6,645 nt of DNA. Source: Candidatus Nanohalarchaeota archaeon (GTDB taxonomy: Archaea > EX4484-52 > B79-G9). The stretch lies in contig JAUVEK010000077.1 of NCBI GenBank assembly GCA_030594795.1, positions 1 to 6,645 of the forward strand. The letters run 5' to 3'. Both the position numbers and the translations under genes were made by a program. Positions within the stretch are counted from its first letter, which is position 1. Every line of letters begins with the position of its first letter. Below are positions 1 to 4,953 of this stretch, in pieces. The notes beneath the pieces are model-generated. The model did not search any database and had not been told where the DNA came from. It was given only the letters and a program-made list of their open reading frames with translations.

Positions 1-1
1 C

Positions 2-169
2 CAGACGCTGCTTGATGCGATTTTTGAGATGAAGAAGGATAAAATGGTTGCGGGTGTGCTTGGAAAACATCTGTATCCGATATATGTGCGCTCGAAACTG
101 GCTGAGTGGGATGAATACAGAACGCAGGTTACAAAGTGGGAGATTGATAAGTATCTTGAGAGGACATAG
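2..169 (+). CDS. glnA: Glutamine synthetase, C-terminal 55 residues (5' end outside window)
   Basis: Glutamine synthetase joins glutamate and ammonia using ATP and is the main cytoplasmic route of ammonia assimilation. Only the end of the protein is visible. It has the conserved tail of type I enzymes: a hydrophobic helix ending in LGKHLYPIYV, then K-x-x-EWDEYRTQVTKWEIDKYL, just before the TAG stop at 167-169. The catalytic and nucleotide-binding motifs lie upstream of the window, so activity and subtype (including any adenylylation site) cannot be judged. The reading frame is open from the first base. The next gene starts about 110 bases later behind its own TATA box, so glnA probably ends a transcription unit. 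I identify it from family memory of the WD-x-(F/Y)RTQV-x-x-WE tail, and the match is close. Confidence 0.87.
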   Translation, partial: QTLLDAIFEMKKDKMVAGVLGKHLYPIYVRSKLAEWDEYRTQVTKWEIDKYLERT

Positions 170-189
170 GTGTCTGGCTGGTTTAATGG

Positions 190-227
190 GAGTGGGTATG
201 TATTGCATGAATCACTCATTACCACTC
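190..227 (+). other. Imperfect hairpin downstream of glnA
   Basis: GAGTGGGTATG (190-200) can pair with CATTACCACTC (217-227): six base pairs, a two-by-two internal loop, then three more pairs around a 16-base loop. It lies 20 bases after the glnA stop and 22 bases before the TATA box of the next gene. No T-rich tract follows, so it is not a typical archaeal terminator. It could be a weak processing or termination structure, or chance. Confidence 0.2.
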
Positions 228-249
228 ATCAATCATGGTAATAGGAATA

Positions 250-258
250 TTTATAAAA
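250..258 (+). promoter_or_regulatory. TATA box of the 280-690 gene
   Basis: TTTATAAAA is a near-consensus archaeal TATA element. Its centre is 26 bases upstream of the ATG at 280, so transcription would begin at or next to that ATG and the mRNA would be leaderless. This is why I place the start at 280 rather than at the in-frame ATG at 235, which lies upstream of the TATA box. Confidence 0.55.
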
Positions 259-279
259 TTATATGAGATATTTATCTGG

Positions 280-690
280 ATGGTAAAAGGTACTGTAGAG
301 ATGGTTGTATCTCGGAGAAAAGGACCAGGAAGCCTAGAATATCTTAGACCATTGAAAGAGGATCCTGAAGGCAGTTTTTTTGACGTGATACGCTTTAATA
401 GACAAGAAGTCATAGAATATTCCCGCGATGAATTAAAGTCAGTTGGTGAACCAGTAGATTTTCCATCTACTTATGGGTTGTTTTCTTTGATGTGTACAGT
501 TGATGAATATCTACAGGAGAATGGACTTGATGCAAATGCTTTTACACGGGAGAATGAGGACAATACAACAACAGTGCAACTTTATAAGATAGATTCTCCG
601 GCTTCGCCAGACTGTGCTCATCGATTTTTGATTGCGCTGCCTGGAAGCTCAAAAAAAATCACATGTATAGTAGAGCAAGATAATTACTGA
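280..690 (+). CDS. Uncharacterised 136-residue protein, leaderless start
   Basis: I do not recognise this protein. The N-terminus is basic (MVKGTVEMVVSRRKG), the middle is acidic and polar (FFDVIRFNRQEVIEYSRDEL, then a TVDEYLQENGLDANAF stretch), and the C-terminus has a beta-like segment (HRFLIALPG followed by KKITCIVEQDNY). There are three cysteines, with no metal-binding spacing, and no membrane segment or signal peptide from this start. Starting at 235 would add 15 hydrophobic residues, but the TATA box at 250-258 argues against that. An in-frame ATG at 301 is another possible start. No Shine-Dalgarno sequence precedes the ATG at 280, as expected for a leaderless message. The gene stands alone between glnA and a decayed minus-strand segment that slightly overlaps its 3' end. 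Coding status is likely but rests only on the open frame and the promoter fit. Confidence 0.5.
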   Translation: MVKGTVEMVVSRRKGPGSLEYLRPLKEDPEGSFFDVIRFNRQEVIEYSRDELKSVGEPVDFPSTYGLFSLMCTVDEYLQENGLDANAFTRENEDNTTTVQLYKIDSPASPDCAHRFLIALPGSSKKITCIVEQDNY

Positions 691-969
691 TTTTGGCTAT
701 CTTGTCTATGTCAAGGTCGCGGACTTTGGTTTCAGCTTCGGGCATTGATTCTGCGATTTTTTTTGATGCGGATTTGTCGAGATTAAATATGTGCCTTGAG
801 TGGCAGGATGCTTTGATTTCTGGTTTTTGTGGGTGCAATGCATGCTTACTGTTTTTTTGAATATTTCCTTATCTATTTTGGGTTTTTCTTTTTGGAATTG
901 TCTATTATTACCGGCGCTGACCAGGATAATATCGGGTGGCTGTTGTATTCTGTTCGAATCCGATGTACG
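662..969 (-). pseudogene. Decayed minus-strand coding remnant with one frameshift
   Basis: Two adjacent minus-strand frames look protein-like but neither forms a complete gene. From 969 down to about 840 one frame reads through PPDIILVSAGNN and KPKIDKEIFKK. From 841 down to 662 a second frame reads LHPQKPEIKASCHSRHIF, then KKIAESMPEAETKV and RDLDIDKIAKI, and stops at 659-661. The switch falls near a run of seven T (852-858), where a one-base slip would join them. The upstream frame is closed by a stop at 970-972 with no start codon. The final residues (SNYLALLYM) run antisense into the 3' end of the 280-690 gene and are probably read-through. I cannot name the parent family. Chance coding resemblance is the alternative; the well-mixed amphipathic composition of the 662-841 part makes a true remnant more likely. 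Confidence 0.38.
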
Positions 970-970
970 T

Positions 971-1070
971 TAAATTAATAAAGCTTTTCATTAATAATGA
1001 TACTGTTGTTCTTAGCTGATTTTGAGTATTGAACACATAAAATGAAAATTATTAAAACGTTTATTAAACC
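971..1070 (+). promoter_or_regulatory. AT-rich promoter region of the rpl39e operon
   Basis: Several TATA-like elements lie upstream of the five-gene operon: TAAATTAATAAAG (971-983), ATTAATAATG (990-999) and TTATTAAAA (1049-1057). The first resembles the archaeal consensus best and would start transcription near 1005, leaving an untranslated leader that contains the GGTGAT ribosome-binding site at 1071. I cannot choose between them from sequence alone. Confidence 0.4.
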
Positions 1071-1076
1071 GGTGAT
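1071..1076 (+). promoter_or_regulatory. Shine-Dalgarno GGTGAT of rpl39e
   Basis: GGTGAT is a perfect match to the AUCACC at the 3' end of archaeal 16S rRNA. It is followed by TAAA and then ATA at 1081. The next gene has the same arrangement (GTGAT, TCAA, ATG), and tif6 has GTGA, AAGCA, ATG. The site therefore points to initiation at 1081, not at the ATG at 1042, which has no ribosome-binding site before it. Confidence 0.6.
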
Positions 1077-1080
1077 TAAA

Positions 1081-1257
1081 ATATCCTCCAAAAAAACGCT
1101 TGGAAGAAAACTAAAACTGATAAAAGCCAAGAAGACTGCAACATCGTCCCCAAGGTGGGCGGACATAAAGAAGTTCGGTATGGGCAAAGCAAGATATCGC
1201 TCAATCAAGCGCTTTGCAAGCAGGCACTGGCGAAGGCGCAGCAGCCTGAAGATATAA
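1081..1257 (+). CDS. rpl39e: Large-subunit ribosomal protein eL39 (58 residues, probable ATA start)
   Basis: eL39 is a very small, basic protein that lines the polypeptide exit tunnel of the archaeal and eukaryotic large subunit. The N-terminal SSKKTLGRKLKL, a central PRW and the terminal RHWRRRSSLKI are the family's hallmarks; basic residues dominate. Most eL39 proteins have about 50 residues. Here about six extra residues (around FGMGKARYRS) lie between PRW and RHWRR. The start is odd. The ATG at 1042 would add 13 unconserved residues (MKIIKTFIKPVIK) and lacks a Shine-Dalgarno. ATA at 1081 sits four bases after a perfect GGTGAT, exactly as in the neighbour, and gives the expected N-terminus. 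Alternatives are the GTG at 1072, which lies inside the Shine-Dalgarno, the ATG at 1042, or a base error in an original ATG. First gene of the operon, 19 bases before rpl31e. Confidence 0.85.
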   Translation: MSSKKTLGRKLKLIKAKKTATSSPRWADIKKFGMGKARYRSIKRFASRHWRRRSSLKI

Positions 1258-1267
1258 GTAGCATTAA

Positions 1268-1272
1268 GTGAT
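1268..1272 (+). promoter_or_regulatory. Shine-Dalgarno GTGAT of rpl31e
   Basis: GTGAT pairs with the archaeal 16S rRNA tail and lies four bases before the ATG at 1277. The GTG within it is in frame with the gene and could be mistaken for a start codon, but it would place the start inside the ribosome-binding site. Confidence 0.6.
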
Positions 1273-1276
1273 TCAA

Positions 1277-1789
1277 ATGGCAGAAAAGAAAGACAAGGAT
1301 AATGAAAAAGTTTATACTATCCCGCTAAGAGACGCATGGAAGGGTCCATGCAAAAAAAGAGCAAAAAAATGCATGTATGTTATCCGTGAATTTGTAAAAA
1401 GGCACACGAAAATAGAAACAGTAAAAATAGGGCCTGAGCTGAACCATGAGATATGGAACAAGGGCATAAAAAACCCTCCAAGAAAAGTCAAGGTTCAGGT
1501 TGTCCCGCATGAAGATGGTGTGTGGGTAGAACTCCAGGGAGTCAAGCTGGAACTGGAGACGAAAGAGGAAAAAGAAAAGAAAAAAGAAGCAACTGAAGAA
1601 AAGAAGGAAGAAGCAAAAGAGACAGAAAAAGAAGAGAAAGAGACCAAAAAACCAGAGCCGGCTGCTGAAAAGAAAAAAGAGACAGAGCCGAAGAAAAAAG
1701 CTAAAGCACCTTCTTCTAAAAAGGAAAAAGAAACAGATGAGAAGCAGGATCCTTCAAAGAAACTGCCGCCAAAAGCAAAGCTGCGCTAA
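1277..1789 (+). CDS. rpl31e: Large-subunit ribosomal protein eL31 with long Lys/Glu-rich C-terminal tail
   Basis: eL31 sits near the exit tunnel on the large subunit, where ribosome-associated factors dock. Residues 11-93 form the normal core: VYTIPLRDAWKGP at the start, then IREFVKRHTKI, the NHEIWNKGIKNPPRKVKVQV signature, and a final beta strand (VWVELQGVKLEL). Archaeal eL31 usually ends about there, at 80-100 residues. This one has about 76 more residues (95-170) made almost wholly of K, E, T, A and P, without hydrophobic positions. That tail is probably disordered and solvent-exposed. It stays in frame to a normal TAA and is followed 16 bases later by tif6, so it is not an assembly error at the gene end. 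The ATG at 1277 is supported by the GTGAT site four bases upstream. Confidence 0.93.
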   Translation: MAEKKDKDNEKVYTIPLRDAWKGPCKKRAKKCMYVIREFVKRHTKIETVKIGPELNHEIWNKGIKNPPRKVKVQVVPHEDGVWVELQGVKLELETKEEKEKKKEATEEKKEEAKETEKEEKETKKPEPAAEKKKETEPKKKAKAPSSKKEKETDEKQDPSKKLPPKAKLR

Positions 1790-1796
1790 GTATTAA

Positions 1797-1800
1797 GTGA
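1797..1800 (+). promoter_or_regulatory. Shine-Dalgarno GTGA of tif6
   Basis: GTGA lies five bases before the ATG at 1806. As in rpl31e, the GTG is in frame with the gene but belongs to the ribosome-binding site. The ATG at 1806 gives the N-terminus expected for the family (MKLSKADFHGDPNVGLY). Confidence 0.55.
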
Positions 1801-1805
1801 AAGCA

Positions 1806-2474
1806 ATGAAACTCTCAAAAGCTGATTTTCACGGCGACCCCAATGTCGGACTCTACGGGTTTGTCACTGACATATTTGCTATAATTCCTGACAATAACAT
1901 GGATTTCTCTACATTCAATGTACCTGTGATCCATTCCACTGCTGCACAGACGGACCTTGTCGGGCTTTTTATTTGCGGAAATTCCAATGGCATCATAATC
2001 CCGCGAATCATCACAGAGCGCGAAGAGAAACAGATAACATCAGACATTAAAAAAATCAAAAAAGACATCAACATACTGAAACTTGATGCAAAGGAAACAT
2101 GCCTTGGGAACCTCATATTATGCAATGACAATGCAGCAATTATCAGCCCTGCACTTAAAAAATACGCAAAAAAGATCAGCAACTGCCTGAAAGTCCCGGC
2201 AGTTACAGGAAAGCTCCTTGACCTTGAGATTGTCGGCTCACTATGCGTTGCGACAAACAGGGGATTTCTTCTCTCAATCAATGGCACTGATGAAGAATTC
2301 AAATTCCTTAAAAAGAATTTAAAGGTTACGGGCGATATAGGTACTGTAAACTTCAGCGGAACTTTCACAAAAAGCGGTATCTTAGCCAATTCACACGGCG
2401 CACTGATCGGCAAGCTTACAACAGGCCCGGAAATTGCAAGAATCGAGGAAGCGCTGGGATTTTTGGAGGACTAA
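1806..2474 (+). CDS. tif6: Translation initiation factor aIF6 (222 residues)
   Basis: aIF6 binds the large ribosomal subunit, blocks premature joining with the small subunit and takes part in late subunit maturation. The protein has the standard family length of about 220 residues and the five-fold pseudosymmetric pentein fold is expected. Recognisable motifs are GDPNVGLYGFVTD near the N-terminus, GNSNGIIIPRI around residues 58-68, GNLILCNDNAAIISP around 101-115, and the C-terminal ANSHGALIGKLTTGPEIARI followed by EEALGFLED. No domain is missing. It lies 16 bases after rpl31e and two bases before pfdA, inside the operon. In many archaea the LX (L18a) gene stands between tif6 and pfdA; here there is no room for it. 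Confidence 0.95.
   Translation: MKLSKADFHGDPNVGLYGFVTDIFAIIPDNNMDFSTFNVPVIHSTAAQTDLVGLFICGNSNGIIIPRIITEREEKQITSDIKKIKKDINILKLDAKETCLGNLILCNDNAAIISPALKKYAKKISNCLKVPAVTGKLLDLEIVGSLCVATNRGFLLSINGTDEEFKFLKKNLKVTGDIGTVNFSGTFTKSGILANSHGALIGKLTTGPEIARIEEALGFLED
2465..2469 (+). promoter_or_regulatory. Shine-Dalgarno GGAGG of pfdA
   Basis: GGAGG lies seven bases before the ATG at 2477 and within the last codons of tif6. It is the strongest classical ribosome-binding site in the window and suggests that pfdA translation is coupled to tif6. Confidence 0.65.
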
Positions 2475-2476
2475 TA

Positions 2477-2890
2477 ATGGACAAAGACACACAGCAAAAA
2501 ATGGCAGAACTTGAAACATACAAGCAGCAGCTGGAGCAGCTCCAGCAGCAGAAGTCCCAGATAACATTAAATGTGCAGGAACTGATGAGCGCAAAATCCA
2601 CAATCGAGGGCATGAAATCTGCTAAAAAAGGCGCGGAGATAATAATCCCTATCGGCGGCGGGACATTCATCAAAGGAAGCATTGAGGACCCCAAAACCGT
2701 AATCACTTCAGTCGGCGCAGACATTGCACTGACAAAAGATGTGGAGAGCGCAAAGAAGCACCTGGACGGCCAGATAATATCCATAGAGGAAGGCATCAAA
2801 AAGCTGGATGGGGAGATGCTGAAAATTGAAAAACAAGCTCAAGAGGCTTATATGAAAATAGAAACCACACTTGCAAAAGAAAGGAAATAA
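2477..2890 (+). CDS. pfdA: Prefoldin subunit alpha (137 residues)
   Basis: Prefoldin is a cytoplasmic jellyfish-shaped hexamer of two alpha and four beta subunits. It captures unfolded proteins and hands them to the thermosome. The sequence has the alpha-subunit layout: an N-terminal coiled coil (about residues 3-47, rich in Q, L and E), a central beta-hairpin region with EIIIPIGGGTFIKGSI (about 55-70) and a second hairpin around VITSVGADIALTKDVE, then a C-terminal coiled coil (about 88-137). Length is close to the usual 130-150. The paired hairpins distinguish the alpha class from the beta class. It overlaps nothing, starts two bases after tif6 and ends 27 bases before ftsY. Its place beside ftsY and the ribosomal genes fits a role at nascent chains. 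Confidence 0.93.
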   Translation: MDKDTQQKMAELETYKQQLEQLQQQKSQITLNVQELMSAKSTIEGMKSAKKGAEIIIPIGGGTFIKGSIEDPKTVITSVGADIALTKDVESAKKHLDGQIISIEEGIKKLDGEMLKIEKQAQEAYMKIETTLAKERK

Positions 2891-2917
2891 AATACTTATT
2901 CTTCCTCGGCGGTTATT

Positions 2918-4027
2918 ATGTTCGGATTGTTCAAGAAAAAAATAAAAGAAGCAGTAGATAAATTATCAGGCAGGATTGGAGAAGAGACAGAGGAGAAAGA
3001 GGATGTTTTTCAAAAAGAAGAAGAAAAAGAGCATACCACGCAGGATACTGGGCTGGAGCCTGAAATTCGTGGTGTTGGATTACGCAGCGAAGAGACTGAA
3101 AGAGAAACTGGCAGGGAGACTGAAGAAAAAGAAGAAGTAAAAAAAGAAAGCCTGCTGTCAAAAATCACAAAGCCGATTACTTCTAAAACATTATCATCTG
3201 ATTTTCTGGACAATGTCCTGTGGGACATTGAGATTGCACTTCTTGAAAACAATGTTGCGCAGTCTGTCGCAGAAAAGATTGTGGCTGACATCAAGGAAAA
3301 GCTCATGAACCAGTCAGTGCGCAAGTCACAGGCAGAACAGATCATAAAGGACACAATGAAAAGCACGATTCTTGAAATACTTGACCTGGAGAAAGTTGAT
3401 ATAGAAGAAAAGCTGAGGGATGCAAAAAAAGATGACCGGACAGTGCTGATGCTGTTTCTCGGGTTCAACGGCTCAGGAAAAACAACAACAATGGCCAAGA
3501 TGGGAAAATACCTGAAAGATAAGGGATATCCATGCATCTTTGCTGCCGGGGACAGCTTCAGGGCAGCAGCAATTGAGCAGCTTGAAGTACACGGCCATAA
3601 TCTCGAGATAAAAGTGATAAAGCAAAAATACGGCACTGACCCTGCAGCAATAATATTCGATGCCATGAAGCATGCAAAGTCAAGGGGCATAAATGCGGTT
3701 CTTGCTGATACTGCGGGTCGTGTGCATACTGACCGCAACCTTGTGGAGGAGTTGAAAAAGATTGTGAGGGTGAATAAACCTGATCTGAAGTTTCTTGTGA
3801 TAGAATCAATAGCGGGAAATGATGTAGTGGAGCAGGCAAAGATATTCGGCGAAGTCGGCCTTGATGGTGTGATCCTGACGAAAACTGATGTTGATGAGAA
3901 AGGAGGAAGTGCGCTTTCTTTATGCTACACCCTGAAAAAGCCGGTTTATTTTATCGGGACAGGCCAGAGATATACTGATTTTGAGGAGTTTGATGCAGGG
4001 CGCATGATAAGCAGTATTTTTGAATGA
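2918..4027 (+). CDS. ftsY: Signal recognition particle receptor FtsY (369 residues)
   Basis: FtsY is the membrane-associated SRP receptor. Its GTPase pairs with that of SRP54 to deliver ribosome-nascent chain complexes to the Sec translocon. Residues 1-13 (MFGLFKKKIKEAV) form a short amphipathic basic helix suited to membrane contact. Residues 18-80 are a charged, low-complexity Glu/Lys/Thr linker. The helical N domain spans about 80-170 and the G domain 175-369. G-domain motifs are GFNGSGKTTT (182-191), GDSFR (211-215), DTAGR (264-268), TKTD (321-324, usually TKLD) and GTGQ (347-350). Residue 296 is Glu (VIESIAGND) where Asp is common. A weak site, GGCGGT, lies before the ATG. It is the last gene of the operon and faces the minus-strand gene 69 bases away. 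Its GTPase is unlikely to be SRP54 because no Met-rich M domain follows. Confidence 0.95.
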   Translation: MFGLFKKKIKEAVDKLSGRIGEETEEKEDVFQKEEEKEHTTQDTGLEPEIRGVGLRSEETERETGRETEEKEEVKKESLLSKITKPITSKTLSSDFLDNVLWDIEIALLENNVAQSVAEKIVADIKEKLMNQSVRKSQAEQIIKDTMKSTILEILDLEKVDIEEKLRDAKKDDRTVLMLFLGFNGSGKTTTMAKMGKYLKDKGYPCIFAAGDSFRAAAIEQLEVHGHNLEIKVIKQKYGTDPAAIIFDAMKHAKSRGINAVLADTAGRVHTDRNLVEELKKIVRVNKPDLKFLVIESIAGNDVVEQAKIFGEVGLDGVILTKTDVDEKGGSALSLCYTLKKPVYFIGTGQRYTDFEEFDAGRMISSIFE

Positions 4028-4063
4028 AATAGTGGTTTGTGTCTGCTTTATTACCCGAAAACA

Positions 4064-4091
4064 CTAAACATAATGTTCAAAAAAAGTTTAG
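4064..4091 (-). terminator. Hairpin with T7 tract between convergent genes
   Basis: Reading the minus strand, the TAG stop at 4096-4098 is followed by CTAAAC, then seven T (4085-4079), and a distal GTTTAG that can pair with CTAAAC. Archaeal termination depends mainly on T-rich runs, so the T7 tract is a good terminator for the minus-strand gene. The plus strand shows only A here and a T5 run at 4100-4104, so termination of ftsY is less clear. Confidence 0.5.
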
Positions 4092-4095
4092 CACT

Positions 4096-4917
4096 CTACT
4101 TTTTCTCAGCAACTTTCAGGACAGCGCCAATAAGATGCTCCATTGACTTCCTGGATTCAACTCTTTCTTCTTTCATTTCCATGAAGATGTTTTCCATGTT
4201 TTCCGCAATCTTCCCGTATTTTGCATCTACAACATCAAAGCGGTTGACTGTATCCTGATGAAATGAATGAAATGACTTGTCTAATTTATCGGATCGTTGT
4301 ACTGTCTGACTTTTTGTTTCAGTAAGTATTTTTATTGTCTTATCCTGTTTTTCAGACAAATCATTATGGATATTATCCAGTTTTCCAGATAATACTTCTG
4401 TGTTTTTATTCTGTTTCTCCACCATCTGGTCTTGTTTCCCAAGCAGCTGGTCCTGTTTCTCTACCATCTGGTCTTGTTTCCCCAGCATCTGGTCCTGTTT
4501 ATCCAGCATCTGGTCCTGCTTTCCAAGCGTATGTTTTTGCAGGTCAATCGCTGTGTCCTGCTTGCCGAGCATGGAGACCCCGGCACCTGCAATTTTTGCC
4601 AACTGTGAGGTCGAGAAGCTTCTGGAAAATGATTCTATGGACCTGATATCTTCATCATAATCATAATCAGAAACCTTAGCGACCTTCGAATTCGGCGGAT
4701 ATTCTTTCTTTGCCAGAGATATAAACTTCTCTACCCCGCATCTTTTTCCCCCTGCAAGCACTTCAACAATTTGTTTTCCTTCTTTTACTTTATTCTTTGC
4801 ACTAAAACAAGTCAACAGAAAGTCATCAGCCAGGTCCATCAAAAATAGTCTGTAACCTACATTATGCACTTTTTCTCCTTCAATTACAAGTTTCTTTTTA
4901 ATAGTTACTGTTTTCAT
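4096..4917 (-). CDS. Acylphosphatase-like domain fused to KQD heptad-repeat coiled coil (273 residues)
   Basis: Function unknown. Residues 8-90 look like an acylphosphatase fold: IEGEKVHNVGYRLFLMDLA matches the family's phosphate-cradle loop (G-x-V-x-x-VG-[FY]-R), with Arg23 in the catalytic position. Asn42 (SAKN) may be the catalytic Asn. Later come VEVLAGG, a helix (VEKFISLAKKEYPP) and an edge strand (KVAKVSDYDYD). The usual G-x-V/W-N and DG signatures are weak, so it may bind rather than hydrolyse. A linker (91-116) leads to eight seven-residue units at 117-172, mainly LGKQDQM, LDKQDQM and VEKQDQL. More coiled coil follows to residue 273. There is no signal peptide or membrane segment, so it is probably cytoplasmic and oligomeric. 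ATG 4917 is chosen over an in-frame ATG at 4953 because the TATA box lies between them. It is transcribed alone. Confidence 0.8.
   Translation of the reverse strand: MKTVTIKKKLVIEGEKVHNVGYRLFLMDLADDFLLTCFSAKNKVKEGKQIVEVLAGGKRCGVEKFISLAKKEYPPNSKVAKVSDYDYDEDIRSIESFSRSFSTSQLAKIAGAGVSMLGKQDTAIDLQKHTLGKQDQMLDKQDQMLGKQDQMVEKQDQLLGKQDQMVEKQNKNTEVLSGKLDNIHNDLSEKQDKTIKILTETKSQTVQRSDKLDKSFHSFHQDTVNRFDVVDAKYGKIAENMENIFMEMKEERVESRKSMEHLIGAVLKVAEKK
4402..4569 (-). repeat. Eight tandem 21-base (seven-residue) coding repeats
   Basis: The units encode LGKQDTA, IDLQKHT, LGKQDQM, LDKQDQM, LGKQDQM, VEKQDQL, LGKQDQM and VEKQNKN. A hydrophobic residue opens each unit and the seventh position alternates Met, Leu or polar, as in a parallel coiled coil. 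At DNA level the units vary (Cys-free, with GG or CA at differing positions), so the array is old or selected for protein pattern more than for DNA identity. Unit number may vary between relatives. Confidence 0.8.
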
Positions 4918-4940
4918 AATTATCAAATATATTTGTCTAT

Positions 4941-4949
4941 ATTTATAAA
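4941..4949 (-). promoter_or_regulatory. TATA box of the acylphosphatase/heptad gene
   Basis: On the minus strand TTTATAAAT lies with its centre 28 bases before the ATG at 4917. Transcription would begin within a few bases of the start codon, giving a leaderless or nearly leaderless mRNA. There is no Shine-Dalgarno in the intervening bases, which agrees. Confidence 0.6.
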
Positions 4950-4953
4950 ACAA

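Noticed and set aside
48..266. 72-codon plus-strand frame starting at 48
   Set aside because: It is out of frame with the clear glutamine synthetase C-terminus over the same bases and has a Cys/Met/Arg-rich shadow composition.
952..960. GTTCGAATC resembles a tRNA T-loop
   Set aside because: The flanking bases do not form a five-pair T stem, and I found no matching D arm, anticodon arm or acceptor stem upstream. The region reads better as a minus-strand coding remnant.
1268..1276. GTG start for rpl31e at 1268
   Set aside because: The GTG is part of the GTGAT ribosome-binding site. The ATG at 1277 has proper spacing and gives the normal N-terminus.
1797..1805. GTG start for tif6 at 1797
   Set aside because: It lies inside the GTGA ribosome-binding site; ATG 1806 fits the aIF6 family start.
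1853..2413. 186-codon open frame antisense to tif6
   Set aside because: It lies fully inside tif6 and shows no motif or promoter of its own.
3010..3738. 242-codon open frame antisense to ftsY
   Set aside because: It is Ser/Phe-rich, the typical antisense shadow of a Glu/Lys/Arg-rich gene, and ftsY is certain.
4402..4569. Tandem repeats as a CRISPR array
   Set aside because: The 21-base units are contiguous, have no spacers and lie in frame within a coding region.
4918..4953. ATG at 4953 as the start of the acylphosphatase-like gene
   Set aside because: It lies upstream of the TATA box at 4941-4949, and the 12 added residues are not part of the domain.
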